Assembly (NCBI RefSeq): GCF_003815975.1
Contig: NZ_CP033932.1
Span: 3,701,501-3,765,500, forward strand
Source: Chryseobacterium bernardetii
Lineage (GTDB): Bacteria; Bacteroidota; Bacteroidia; Flavobacteriales; Weeksellaceae
Length of the DNA stretch: 64,000 nt
Direction: 5' to 3'
Positions 17,199 to 28,400 of the stretch are shown one piece after another. Positions within the stretch are counted from its first letter, which is position 1, and every line of letters starts with the position of its first letter. The position numbers were made by a program, and so were the translations under genes. The notes under the pieces are model-generated. The model was not told where the DNA came from and searched no databases. It saw nothing but the letters and a program-made list of their open reading frames with translations.

Positions 17199-19637
17199 AT
17201 GAAAGAATTATTAAAAAACTTGTGGAGGCTGATTATGCTACTTACGTTCATGCTGGGTACTACAACAGTATTTGCACAGGCGGCAGGAAATGAACTTGAA
17301 ATTAAAGGAACGGTTGTAAGCGGAAATGAAAATGTTCTACTGGCAGGGAGTACAGTGTCTATTAAAGATGCTGGAGGAAAACTTATCGGTTCTGTAACTA
17401 CTGGCAGTGATGGAGTATTTATATTAAAAGCGAAACCAATGTCAACAATAAGTGTTGCCATTAATTATCTAAGTTTTAAAGATTATAATTCTGGGGCTAT
17501 CAGTCTGAAACAGGAAAACCTTGATCTTGGAAGAATATATATGGATACAAAAAGTACCATGCTTGAGGGAGTTACGGTGGTTGCAAGCCGAAAAAAGCCT
17601 TTGGTTCAAAGTGCTAAGGATAAGCTCATCTATAATGCCGCTTCAGATATCAGTAATAAATCAGGAAATGCCGCAGATGTACTGCACAAAGCACCGATGC
17701 TGACTGTTGGTGCCAACGGTGATCTTAAGTTGCGGGGAAACTCCAATATTAAAGTCCTTATCAATGGAATACCTTCACGTATAATGGCAAAGAATCTGAA
17801 GGAAGCATTAAAAATGATTCCCGCAAGTTCAATCGTTTCTGTAGAGGTAATAACAAATCCTTCTTCCAAATATGAAGCGGAAGGGGCTGCAGGGGTTGTG
17901 AATATCATTACAAAAAAGAAATTAAAGGGAACCAGTGGAACTCTGGATATGACCGGAGGGAATTTGGAGCATACCGGAAACCTGTCTCTTAATATGAGTT
18001 CGGGAAAATTCAATTTTTCCGCGATGGGGAACTACAGTGAGGAACGTGAAAAAACAACTTCGTCTCTTATCAGAACGAACCTTAGCAACGGAAAGCAGAC
18101 CGGTTCTCTTTTTCAGGAGTCAGATATGTTACAAACAACTAAGGGCGGTTCTGCGAGCCTTTCAGCTCAATATAAAATAGATTCCCTGCAGACCCTTGAA
18201 GCAAGTTATTCCTATTGGAATGGGTCGTGGCCTCAAAATGGAGGCTTATTTAATCGGTATACCAGTGCAGACCAGTATCAGGAGTATAGGCAAAAGACAC
18301 AACAAAGCGGTAAATTCAATTTTTCAGAATGGGTCTTGAATTATCAGAAAAAATTTAACAAAGAAGGGCAGGAATTACAGATCATAGGTCAGGCTTCTTC
18401 CGCTGCTGATATTTCAAACTATATAACTGAACAATATAAACCTGACGGGAAACTCGTTTTTACGGAACAGGGACCTAATGATAGTAAGGAAAAAGAATGG
18501 AGCATACAGGCTGACTATTCACATCCATTTGGACAGGAAGGCAAGACATCATTAGAGACTGGAGTAAAATATTTGGGAAATACCTCAAAAAGTACTTATG
18601 AAGTTATTAACAGTTCATTGCCGATAGATCCAAACCGTTCCGGAAGCATGCAGTATAAGCAGCAAATCTTTTCAGCCTATGTTACTTTAAATTTTGATCT
18701 TGGAGACGAGTGGACTTTACGTCCGGGAATACGTTTTGAAAATACAGATATCAACGCAACATTTCAAAATAATGCACCTTACACACGGAAATTTTCCAAC
18801 TGGGTACCTAATTTATTGGTCATAAAGAAATTAGGCGAGCGTAATGAATTAAAATTAGATTACAATGAAAGGATACGCCGTCCGTGGATCATGGACCTGA
18901 ATCCTTATGCCAATGCTGCGGATCCGCTAAACATAACGCAGGGTAATCCGTACCTGAAGCCTGAACTTACCAGAAAGCTTGAACTTTCCCATACCTACAC
19001 AGGAAGTAAAAATACATTGCTGACAAGCAGTCTGTATTACAGTTCCAATAAAAGTGCGGTAGAACAGATCGCGAGAGTGGATGAAAAAGGGATCTCTTAC
19101 ACCATGCCGGATAATATCGGTGAAAGTACAAGAATGGGATTGAATATAAACACTGTTTTTAATCCCATTAAAAGCTGGACTGTGAATGCTGGTGTTGAGG
19201 TATTCCATTTAAAATTCCGAAGTAATTCATTAGGACTTAAGAACGATGGAACATTTTTTAATTCAAGTATCAGCAATACCGTTACTCTTCTTAAGGATCT
19301 TCAGTTCAGTGCTTCAGCAGATTATGGAAATGGTTTTATCACACTGCAAGGTAAAAATACAGCTAATTACTCCTATCGTTTTGCAGTAAAGAAAGATCTT
19401 ATGAATAATAAAGCAAGCCTTACGCTGGCGGTAATCAATCCGTTCCAGAACAATTTTAAGGAAACAGTGTATGCTTTTGCTCCTACTTTCCAAAGTACAC
19501 AGGTCAACAGATTTTATAACAGGGCAGCAACGTTAACATTTAGCTGGCAGTTTGGAGGAATGCGCGCTTCAAAGGAAAAAGAAAGCCATTTTTCCGATCA
19601 GTCGGACGATAAATTTCCCAAAAAGAGACGAAAATAA
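17199..19637 (+). CDS. TonB-dependent outer-membrane receptor (OMP_b-brl_3 type)
   Basis: The product is about 812 residues from the ATG at 17199, chosen because MKELLKNLWRLIMLLTFMLG begins a signal peptide ending near TTTVFAQ; the longer frame from 17115 adds a leader without sense. The order is: a carboxypeptidase-regulatory-like fold (KGTVVSGNENVLLAGSTVS), a plug with SGNAADVLHKAP and SSKYEAEGAAGVVNIITKK, then a long beta barrel ending FSWQFGG. A Lys/Asp-rich tail closes it. The family includes receptors for siderophores, peptides and glycans; the ligand here is unknown. It is divergent from a LytTR two-component pair and upstream of an ABC exporter. Confidence 0.88.
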   Translation: MKELLKNLWRLIMLLTFMLGTTTVFAQAAGNELEIKGTVVSGNENVLLAGSTVSIKDAGGKLIGSVTTGSDGVFILKAKPMSTISVAINYLSFKDYNSGAISLKQENLDLGRIYMDTKSTMLEGVTVVASRKKPLVQSAKDKLIYNAASDISNKSGNAADVLHKAPMLTVGANGDLKLRGNSNIKVLINGIPSRIMAKNLKEALKMIPASSIVSVEVITNPSSKYEAEGAAGVVNIITKKKLKGTSGTLDMTGGNLEHTGNLSLNMSSGKFNFSAMGNYSEEREKTTSSLIRTNLSNGKQTGSLFQESDMLQTTKGGSASLSAQYKIDSLQTLEASYSYWNGSWPQNGGLFNRYTSADQYQEYRQKTQQSGKFNFSEWVLNYQKKFNKEGQELQIIGQASSAADISNYITEQYKPDGKLVFTEQGPNDSKEKEWSIQADYSHPFGQEGKTSLETGVKYLGNTSKSTYEVINSSLPIDPNRSGSMQYKQQIFSAYVTLNFDLGDEWTLRPGIRFENTDINATFQNNAPYTRKFSNWVPNLLVIKKLGERNELKLDYNERIRRPWIMDLNPYANAADPLNITQGNPYLKPELTRKLELSHTYTGSKNTLLTSSLYYSSNKSAVEQIARVDEKGISYTMPDNIGESTRMGLNINTVFNPIKSWTVNAGVEVFHLKFRSNSLGLKNDGTFFNSSISNTVTLLKDLQFSASADYGNGFITLQGKNTANYSYRFAVKKDLMNNKASLTLAVINPFQNNFKETVYAFAPTFQSTQVNRFYNRAATLTFSWQFGGMRASKEKESHFSDQSDDKFPKKRRK

Positions 19638-20026
19638 ACCTTTTCATGCTGATGAACTACTGGTGGGATTTGGCGATGCTATTAATTGAACTTAGTAGAG
19701 TGGTAGCTGCTTTAGTATGTACTTGACTTTTTGAGAAGAGGTATTAACAGTCAGTTTTCTTTACTATAATTATTGGGTGCGAAGATTCTTCATATCAATT
19801 AAACTTGTGCTGATGGCCGATTCATAGCAATAATCGGCCATTTTTACATTTGCTGCTAAAAAAGCTGAGGACCAAAGATTTTTATCACGGATTATTGCAC
19901 TTTCGTCATTTTATTTTTCTGTTCAGTCAGGTTTTCATTTTTTTTGTCCTGCAATTGAGATTGGGGAATTATAATAGTAACTGCAAAAAAGAGTAGTATC
20001 TGCCAATTAATGAATTAAATAAGAAA
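19638..20026. other. Intergenic region with one terminator
   Basis: 389 bp without a supported gene. A clear stem-loop sits at 19813-19845; nothing else coding is visible. The AT-rich 3' part probably contains the promoter of the ABC exporter. Confidence 0.6.
19813..19845 (+). terminator. Rho-independent terminator
   Basis: A 10-bp stem (ATGGCCGATT at 19813-19822, complement at 19832-19841) with a 9-nt loop and a T5 run. It lies about 175 bp after the TonB receptor stop. Confidence 0.8.
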
Positions 20027-21820
20027 ATGATGGAATTCTTAACTTATAAACAGGAAACAAAAACAACTGAAAACGGAAAACAACAGATTTCACTATATCG
20101 TGTTTATGAATTTTTCAAACCCTACAGATGGAAGTTACTTGGCTCCATAATACTCATCTTTATCGGAGCAGGAGCAGGTTTGGCGATGCCCTTTTTATTA
20201 CGGAACATCATAGATTATGCGCTTCCTCATGCTAATATGCAGTTATTGGTTATATTGGTCATTGCAATGGTTCTGGTAACCATAGTTTCTGCTGTAATCA
20301 ATATGATTCAGACAATAATTTCAACAAAAATCGGACAATCAGTTCTTCATGATCTTCGGGTAAAGCTATATTCACACTTACATTCACTTTCATTGAGCTT
20401 TTTCACTGATACGCGTGGCGGTGAAATTCAGTCGCGAATTACACAGGATATCGGATCATTACAGGAACTGGTTTCCAACACAGCTCATGAATCCGCGAAG
20501 AACCTAAGTGTTGTTATCATGACAGTCATTGCAATGTTCCTTTTGGATTGGAAACTTTCGCTGTTTTCATTAACTGTTGTTCCACTAACTTTATTATTGA
20601 GTAATTGGGTAGGGGCACTGCGGGAAAAAGTTGCAGATCAGCAGCGACAAAAGCTGGCCGACTTGTCTTCAGAAATAAGTGAAACCTTATCAGTACCGGG
20701 AATGATTCTTTCCCGTACAATGGGAAAGTCAGGATTTCTGATCAGGAAATTTTCAAAAACATCGAAAGACGTTGCAGATTTAGAGGTTAAATCACATACT
20801 TCCAATGAATGGCAGTGGCAAATTATTTATTTATTGCTGACCATTCTTCCGGCATTGACTTTACTGCTGGGTGGACTTAGAACACAGGGCGGAAATCACG
20901 TTTCAATCGGTACTCTGATGGCATTAATTGCATTACAGGAACAGTTGACATTCCCACTGCAGGAGTTACTTCGTACAAGTATTGAAGTGCGTAAGACCCG
21001 TGTGTTGTTTTCCCGTATATTCGAGTATCTGGATATCCCTTCTCAGGTTCGTAAGCTGTCTGGAGCAGTTGTACTAAATAAAAAAAGGATTAAGGGCGAT
21101 ATAACGCTTGAAAATGTTAGTTTTTCATACGATGGCGGGGCACAGCTGCTGTCGGATATAACCATTGATATTCCGGGTGGGAGCCATGTTGCTATTGTTG
21201 GGGCAACAGGCTCCGGGAAAACCACTGTAGGTTATCTTATTGCAGGACTTTATGATGTAGATGGCGGTGCTATTTATATTGATGGGATTGATATCAGGAA
21301 GCTAAGTTCACATTCACTTACAGATATTCTGGGAGTGGTATCGCAGGATCCTTACCTGCTTAATGGAACAATAAAGGAAAATTTACTCTTTGCTAATCCT
21401 CGTGCCACTGACCTGGAATTAATTACAGCTGCTAAAATCACGAAGCTGCATGACTTTATTATGAGCCTCCCAATGCAGTATGAAACACCTATCGGCGAGC
21501 ATGGCTATCGTTTTTCAGGAGGTGAAAAGCAAAGGCTTTCCTTAACAAGGACACTGCTACGACAACCTGCTGTTATAATTATGGACGAAGCCACAAGTGC
21601 TTTAGATACAATAACCGAAAGTAACTTATCCAGAGCCCTAAACGCATCTATGCAGAGCGTTACTATGATAACAATTGCCCATCGGTTATCAACTGTACGT
21701 CATGCAGATCAAATTGTGGTAATGGACCGGGGCAGGATTGTAGAGAAAGGAACCCATCAACAGCTGCTTGAAAAAAATAGTTACTATGCTAAATTGCTGG
21801 AATCAGATAGAACGGAATAG
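20027..21820 (+). CDS. ABC exporter half-transporter (permease-ATPase fusion)
   Basis: The 597-residue protein has an N-terminal six-helix ABC exporter domain (about residues 30-330, with MPFLLRNIIDYALPHANMQ) and a C-terminal ATPase. Walker A is GATGSGKTT at 392-400 with K398, the signature is FSGGEKQRLSLTR, Walker B is VIIMDEATSALD and the switch His lies in TIAHRLS. It belongs to the MsbA/multidrug/peptide exporter type and works as a homodimer or with a partner not present here. It follows the TonB receptor after a terminator, so it is transcribed separately. The substrate is unknown. Confidence 0.93.
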   Translation: MMEFLTYKQETKTTENGKQQISLYRVYEFFKPYRWKLLGSIILIFIGAGAGLAMPFLLRNIIDYALPHANMQLLVILVIAMVLVTIVSAVINMIQTIISTKIGQSVLHDLRVKLYSHLHSLSLSFFTDTRGGEIQSRITQDIGSLQELVSNTAHESAKNLSVVIMTVIAMFLLDWKLSLFSLTVVPLTLLLSNWVGALREKVADQQRQKLADLSSEISETLSVPGMILSRTMGKSGFLIRKFSKTSKDVADLEVKSHTSNEWQWQIIYLLLTILPALTLLLGGLRTQGGNHVSIGTLMALIALQEQLTFPLQELLRTSIEVRKTRVLFSRIFEYLDIPSQVRKLSGAVVLNKKRIKGDITLENVSFSYDGGAQLLSDITIDIPGGSHVAIVGATGSGKTTVGYLIAGLYDVDGGAIYIDGIDIRKLSSHSLTDILGVVSQDPYLLNGTIKENLLFANPRATDLELITAAKITKLHDFIMSLPMQYETPIGEHGYRFSGGEKQRLSLTRTLLRQPAVIIMDEATSALDTITESNLSRALNASMQSVTMITIAHRLSTVRHADQIVVMDRGRIVEKGTHQQLLEKNSYYAKLLESDRTE

Positions 21821-22417
21821 TTATAATAATTGATATGGGCAGTTATACCAGTCAAAAGGCCTGAAAAGTGCAAATGATGAAATATGTTGGCTGATTGAAT
21901 GGCTGGAGTCCTGGTATTTTTTATATCAGGACTCATTGTTTGTAGTTGTATTTTGTATCGGAAAATATTTTTGCATTGTATCATTTTGTATCAAATTCAA
22001 AAAAGATCAGATTTTAGGAATTGTTCTTCTTTGGGAATCCTTCTGGACAAAGATTGTAAGCTGCTCAATATATAATATAAGTTGTAGACCCAACAGATGA
22101 TTTCTCGAATTTTTTTAAAGAAGATTTATTACGAATAGAAAGCATTTGTTTTCCTATTTCATTAGTTGCTACAGAGATTTCTTCGCAAATAGGTATTTAT
22201 ACTTAATTATAAATTAGGTGTTTATACGCTATTTAATGCTTTTTTTTGTGAATACCTTTAAGGTATATAATTGTTTATGAAATTATATTGTTTGTAACCC
22301 CAATATACTGGTCTAACTTACTTGATCACAAGGAAGAAAATGTAAACTTTTTGTTTGGGTTCTAATTTGTTTCAAGTCGTTCTGCATTTAAACGTGTTTT
22401 AATTGCAGTCAGTCAAA
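21821..22417. other. AT-rich intergenic region upstream of the Tc cluster
   Basis: About 600 bp with no solid gene. A short inverted repeat, ATACCTT/AAGGTAT at 22252-22266, lies about 150 bp before the Tc start and could be an operator. On the minus strand about 39 sense-like codons run from about 22191 to a TGA at 22075 (text such as EISVATNEIGKQM, LKKFEKSSVGSTTY), with no plausible full start; this may be the C-terminal remnant of a decayed gene, or chance. No tRNA fragment or integrase was seen. Confidence 0.4.
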
Positions 22418-25400
22418 ATGATAGCTATGGAAAAAGTATCGATCTCTAGTACTTCTCTGCCCGGTGGAGGAGGAGCAGTAAAAGGAATAGGTGAAACATT
22501 TCAGCCCAATTCATTTTCAGGAACCGCAGCCTATACAATCCCGGTTCCTATAACGGCTGGCCGCGGGTTAGCGCCGTCCCTTTCGTTGGCCTACAATTCC
22601 GGATCGGGTAATGGTATCTTTGGTATAGGCTGGGATGTCGAAATCCCCGAATTTACAATTCGAACCGAAAAGGGAATCCCCAAATATGACGGAACCGATA
22701 TTTTTCTCTTTTCCGGAAAAGAACTGGTACCTAGAGAAAATGCGACCCGTACTGAAATTGATCAACAAGGTGATAGATGGAGTATTTGTATTTATTTTCC
22801 ACGTGTGGAAGATGATTATTCCCGTATCGAATATCATAAAAATCAAACCACCGGTGAGAGCTTCTGGCGTACATTTGCAACCAATAATACGGTATCGGAA
22901 TATGGATCCCTTCCCGAGGCGCGTGTTGCCGATCCCGATGATGCGGCCCGGATCTTTAGTTGGCAAATCGTTTCGATAACCGATCCCAAAGGAAATAAAG
23001 TTCAGTTTCGATACCAGCGGGAAAACGATCTGGAAACCGGAATTTTAAATAGAGGTGCCTTTACACGAAATTATATTGACCGTATTTTTTACGGCAATTA
23101 TTACAATACTTCCAAAGAAGAAAAATTTGCCTTCGAAGTTATTTTTGACTACGGATCGCATGAACTGGATAATTTAACAACAACTGCGGCCGACCCCTAT
23201 GCTGAGGTACATCCGTGGGCATGCCGGCCGGATCCGTTTTCTTCGTTTAGAAGTGGCTTCGAATTGCGTACTTATCGCAGGTGCCAAAATATACTGTTGT
23301 TTCATCATTTTGAAAACGAAAACCACGGAAATCCTTTTCTGGTAAACCGTTTGCAACTTGCCTATTATGATACAACGGATTATAGTAAGGTACCGGATCA
23401 GACCGCAGTGATTTCCTGCCTGAAAAAAGTAACCATTACCGGATGCAGAATTCAAAGTGACGGCAGTTACGAATTATTAGCAAAACCGGATCTGGAGCTT
23501 ACTTTTTCGGTATTTGACGTGGCACCAACTGCAACGTTTAGTACATTAACTGTTTCAGATAATGGGACTATTCCCGGAAAACTCGATACAGGCGATTTCC
23601 TTCCGGTTGATTTAAATGGCGCCGGATTACCCGGTATTTTATATACCCGCGATAGCGGATCGTTTTATTATAACCCGAAAGGAAGCGGCCATTATTCTGA
23701 ACCGGAAATTATACCTGATTTTGCAGTGGGTGGTTCGGGGGTAATTACCGATTTACAGGGTAATGGAATTAAAGACCTGATGGTAAGCAGTCCACCCGGA
23801 TATTATACCAATAGCCTACAAGGCTGGGAACCATTCCAACCATTTGAGCAATATCCAACTGCATTGGCCGGAACGGAATTGGTGGATTTAAATGGGAATG
23901 GTAAATCAGATTTATTAGTGGCTTCGGACGATTATTTGACGATATATCCCGGATTGGGAAACTTTGGATATGGCGAACCGCAACAAGTACCGGTGCCGGA
24001 AGGGTTCCCGTTACAAAGCCAGAATTCCGGAAAAACATCGGTTTCTTTTGCCGATTTGTTTGGTGACGGATTACAGCATCGGGTTGCCGTGGCAAACGGA
24101 ACGGTTTATTGTTGGCCTAACTTGGGATACGGCCGGTTTGGGCAACGTATCCAATTAATAAATGCACCCTATTTTGACGCCGGTTTTGATGCTTCCCGAT
24201 TTTATTTTGCCGATCTGAATGGAACCGGTACTATGGATATTGTATATGCATTAGACAATACGGTTCAGCTATTCCTCAATAAAAGCGGAAATAGTTTTTC
24301 GGACGCCATTACCATTACTTTACCGGAATCGTTCGATCCGTTAGACAGCCTTCATTTTGCCGATATACTGGGAACCGGAACGAGTTGCCTGGTTTTTTCG
24401 AAACTAACCGGTACGCCAAGGCATTATTACCTGAATTTTTCGGGAGTCGATCCGCAGGACATCGCTATGGTAACGCTAAAACCCTATCTGCTTACCGAAA
24501 CCAATAACAATACCGGTAGCCGAACGGCTTTGCATTATTCCAGTTCGGTACGCTTTTATCTGGAAGATGAACAAGCCAGACAACCCTGGAAAACCCGTTT
24601 GTTTTTCCCGGTCCAGGTTATCGACCGCATTACGCAGACGGATGCTGTTTCGCAATCGTGCTATGTTCAGGAGTTTGGTTATCACGACGGATATTATGAT
24701 CCTGTGGAGAGAAGTTTCCGCGGATTTGGTTTTGTAGAAACATGGGATACACAAACCTACGAAACGTTTGACAAGACCATCCGGAATCAGGAGTTCCCAG
24801 TAAACGAGATCAATAAAGAATTGTTTGTCCCTCCGGTATACACTAAAAAATGGTTCAATACCGGAGCGTTTGAAAGTTATCACGCATTACAGGAGCAATA
24901 CCGGGCCGATTTCTTTAAGGGCGATGCTAATGCCTACGATTTTCCGGACAATGTGTTTGCTGCCGATATTTATGCCGCCAATAGTAAAACGTTTCGGGAA
25001 GCTTTTGTAGCCCTAAACGGAAGCCTTATCCGGACGGAAGTTTACGGATTAGATGATCAACCCGAATCTAGTGTGCCTTATGCGGTAGAACAAGCTAATT
25101 ATGCCGTGGCTTTGATTCAGCCGGCATCCGATGAAGAGCATGCTGTTTTCCGTGTCGATCCACGGGAACATATTGCTTATCATTACGAACGGAACGCAAA
25201 CGATCCGCGGGTAGAACAACAATTTACACTCGAAGTAGATCCTCAAAGCGGTACGGTAAAACGAGCCTGTACCGTTTATCTGCCGCGCCGTACACCATCA
25301 GTTAGCGGCGTTTCATTATATCCTGAACAACAACAACTCTTGGCGACTTTTACAACGACTGATGTGATCAATACTAACGAAAAAGAAATGTATTGGGTGG

Positions 25401-28400
25401 GAATTGTAGGCCAGGAGCAGGCATTTCAACTGTCGGGCTTCGCCCTGGAAACGGGTAAAGAATACATGGATTTCGATTACTGTAATCATCTCATCGAACA
25501 GGCGCTACAAAATATTATTCCTTATGGAGTATCACCCGGAGAAACGGTTGCGGCCTTGCAGTTTTCCTGGATCCGCAATTATTTCTGGAATGAAACACAA
25601 GATAATTTTTTACCATTACTCACAATCGCCTCACGGGGATTACAGGCATATACTGCCACAGCACAGTTTACCCAAAATTATATCGATTCGGCTTATAAAG
25701 GGAAATTAACGAACGATGTTGTTACCAATGCCGGATTTGTTTTCGATAAAGAAACGGGCTATTGGTGGAACAACGGAACGGTACAAACTTATTTTAAAGC
25801 CGATACCCCGGAGTTGTTTTTCTTGCCTCATGAAGTGATCAACCCTTTTGTTGCGGCCGATTCAGAATTGTCGGTTTGCGGGAAGATGGGTTACGATGCA
25901 CCGTATAACATTCAGGTGGTGGAATTAATAGAATATATTGATCCTGATAATGACATCAAAAACACACAACTACTCACACTAGATTATCATACCTGTACAC
26001 CCAAACAGTTGGTGGATATTAATGGTAATGTGTCGCAGGTACTTTACGACCCGTTAGGACAGGTGCGTGTTTCGTCTCTATTCGGAATTAAAAATGGCGA
26101 TTTGGAAGGCAGCATGCTCCTGTACCCGTATGGCGGTTTTCCGGCAACATATCAAACACGAACAACAACACCGGATGGAATACCGATCACAATACAATCG
26201 GTTTTAGACCAACAGGATTACTATATACAAGGCGCTTTGACGTACTTTTTCTACGATGAGCATAACTGGACTGACCGTAAACAACCGTTGGCGGCTATAT
26301 CTTTATCGGCAACCAATTTCATTCATAAAGGTGCCGAAAATTCAGAGTGTCGCATCCGGATTGAATTTTCAGATGGTTTTGGCCGGATTATCGAACAAAA
26401 AGAATTAGTGGATCCGGGATTGGCTTATGTCAACAATAAACTGGTTGAGGTCGAAGAACGCTGGAATAAGTCCGGCCGAACCGTATACAATAATAAAGGA
26501 CTAGTAGCACAACAATATCTGCCTTTTTTTAGTGCAACATCCGATTACGAAAATCAACAGACATTGATTGATGAAGGGAATATGCCATCCCCTTCGGTAA
26601 TGCATTATGACCCTCTCGGTCGGTTAATCCGTACCGACGATCCGAAAGGGTTCTTTTCAAAAATCACTTTTACCGCCTGGGAACAAAAAACCTACGATGC
26701 AAACGATACGGTATTGGATTCGGATTACTATAAAACGTTTATGGCTAATTATCCGGCCGATCCGACTCAGGAACAGCAGGACGAGAAAAATGCTTTAGAT
26801 AAGGCAGCCAAATGTTATAATACACCCACAACCGAGGTTTTCGACAATACCGGAACGCAGTTTTTGCTTCAGACAAATAATCTGGGAAAAGTTACTGCTG
26901 CTACATTCGACACCATTGCCACCGGCTCCGGCAGTACGAGTGCCGAGATTTTACAGGCTTTGGTTACTGCCGGTTATATTACTGCCGGAGGATGGCTTAC
27001 TGCAATTTTTGCGCCGTATCAACCCGGATTTGAATTGCAGTTGGCTCCGAAATTCGATGGTATAAAAAAACAGATAACCCTAATCTTATTGCAAGGCGTA
27101 TTAACATCTTATTCGGAAACCGATATACAAAGCCGGGTGCTGCTGCAAATAGACCCGCGTTTGTACTACACGAATGCAACTACGGGTACCGATTATATTA
27201 ATCAGCGCAACACCTATCAGATGAACGAAACAAGTGCACTGATCACCGAAAGTGCAGATGCCGGAACGGAGTTTCATTTTAACAATATCATGGGGTTGTT
27301 ATGTTGGTCATGGACCCCAAGAATGTATAACCAACGCATTACTTACGATCGTTTACAACGCCAGAAAACGCTACGGGTAAAACGCTATGTTGATGGCGAT
27401 CCGATTGTTCCGGTCGATCAATATCCTTTAGTAGAGGTATGTACGTATGGTGAAGAAATTCAGGATTCTGCCTCGTTAAACCTCCGCGGAAAATTGTACG
27501 AACAAAAAGATTTATCAGGAATTGTAACGTTTAACAGGTATGCACTTACCGGGCAATCGATTTCGAAAAGCCGCCAGATGACTACCGTTTACAAAGATGC
27601 CATCGATTGGGACGATCCGGCAAAGGTTCTGTTGGATCCCAATACTTTATCATTCGAACAAATCTATAATGCTTTAGGTGATTTACTAACCGAAACAAGT
27701 CCCGACGGTACTGTAACGAAACGCAGTTATTCGAAATCGGGCTTACTGGCAACGATCGATCTGAAATTGCCGGACGGAAAGTCAAAACCGGTTATCCAAC
27801 GAATTGAATATAACGCTTCCAACCAACGAACCCGGGTTGTGTTTGCCAACAATTCATCGTCGGTTTATACTTACGAAGGAACTACACAGCGATTAATCAC
27901 AATTAAAAATACCCGGCTGGTAACTTCGGGCGAAAACCCGCTGTTGCAAAACATAACCTATGTATACGATCCGGTGGGTAATATTACAAGATTACGGGAT
28001 TTAAGCAGAGATACTATTTTTTATAACAATCAGAAGGTAGTTCCGCTGTCGGATTATACCTACGATATTTTATACCGTTTGTCAGCGGCAAACGGCTATC
28101 AGCATCCCGGAATATTAGCCAACACCTATCAGAATAACGTGGTGAACAATGACTTTAAACAAAGTAAATTTTCGGTGGCACCCTCTGATTATGACAAACT
28201 GGAAAACTATCGTGAAAGCTATACCTACGATAATTCCGGAAACCTAATTCAGTTAAAACACAGCGCCAAATCGGCCTCCTGGACCCGCGATTTACCGGTT
28301 GAGGTGAATTCCAACCGTTTAACCGGGATTACGTACGACGACTCCGGGAATTTACGTCAGGTTATGATCAATAAACCCGTGGCGCTGGATTATAACTGTT

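Noticed and set aside
22403-22417. TTG at 22403 as start of the TcB-TcC gene
   Set aside because: A TTG start is unlikely when in-frame ATGs at 22418 and 22427 precede the first conserved SpvB residues.
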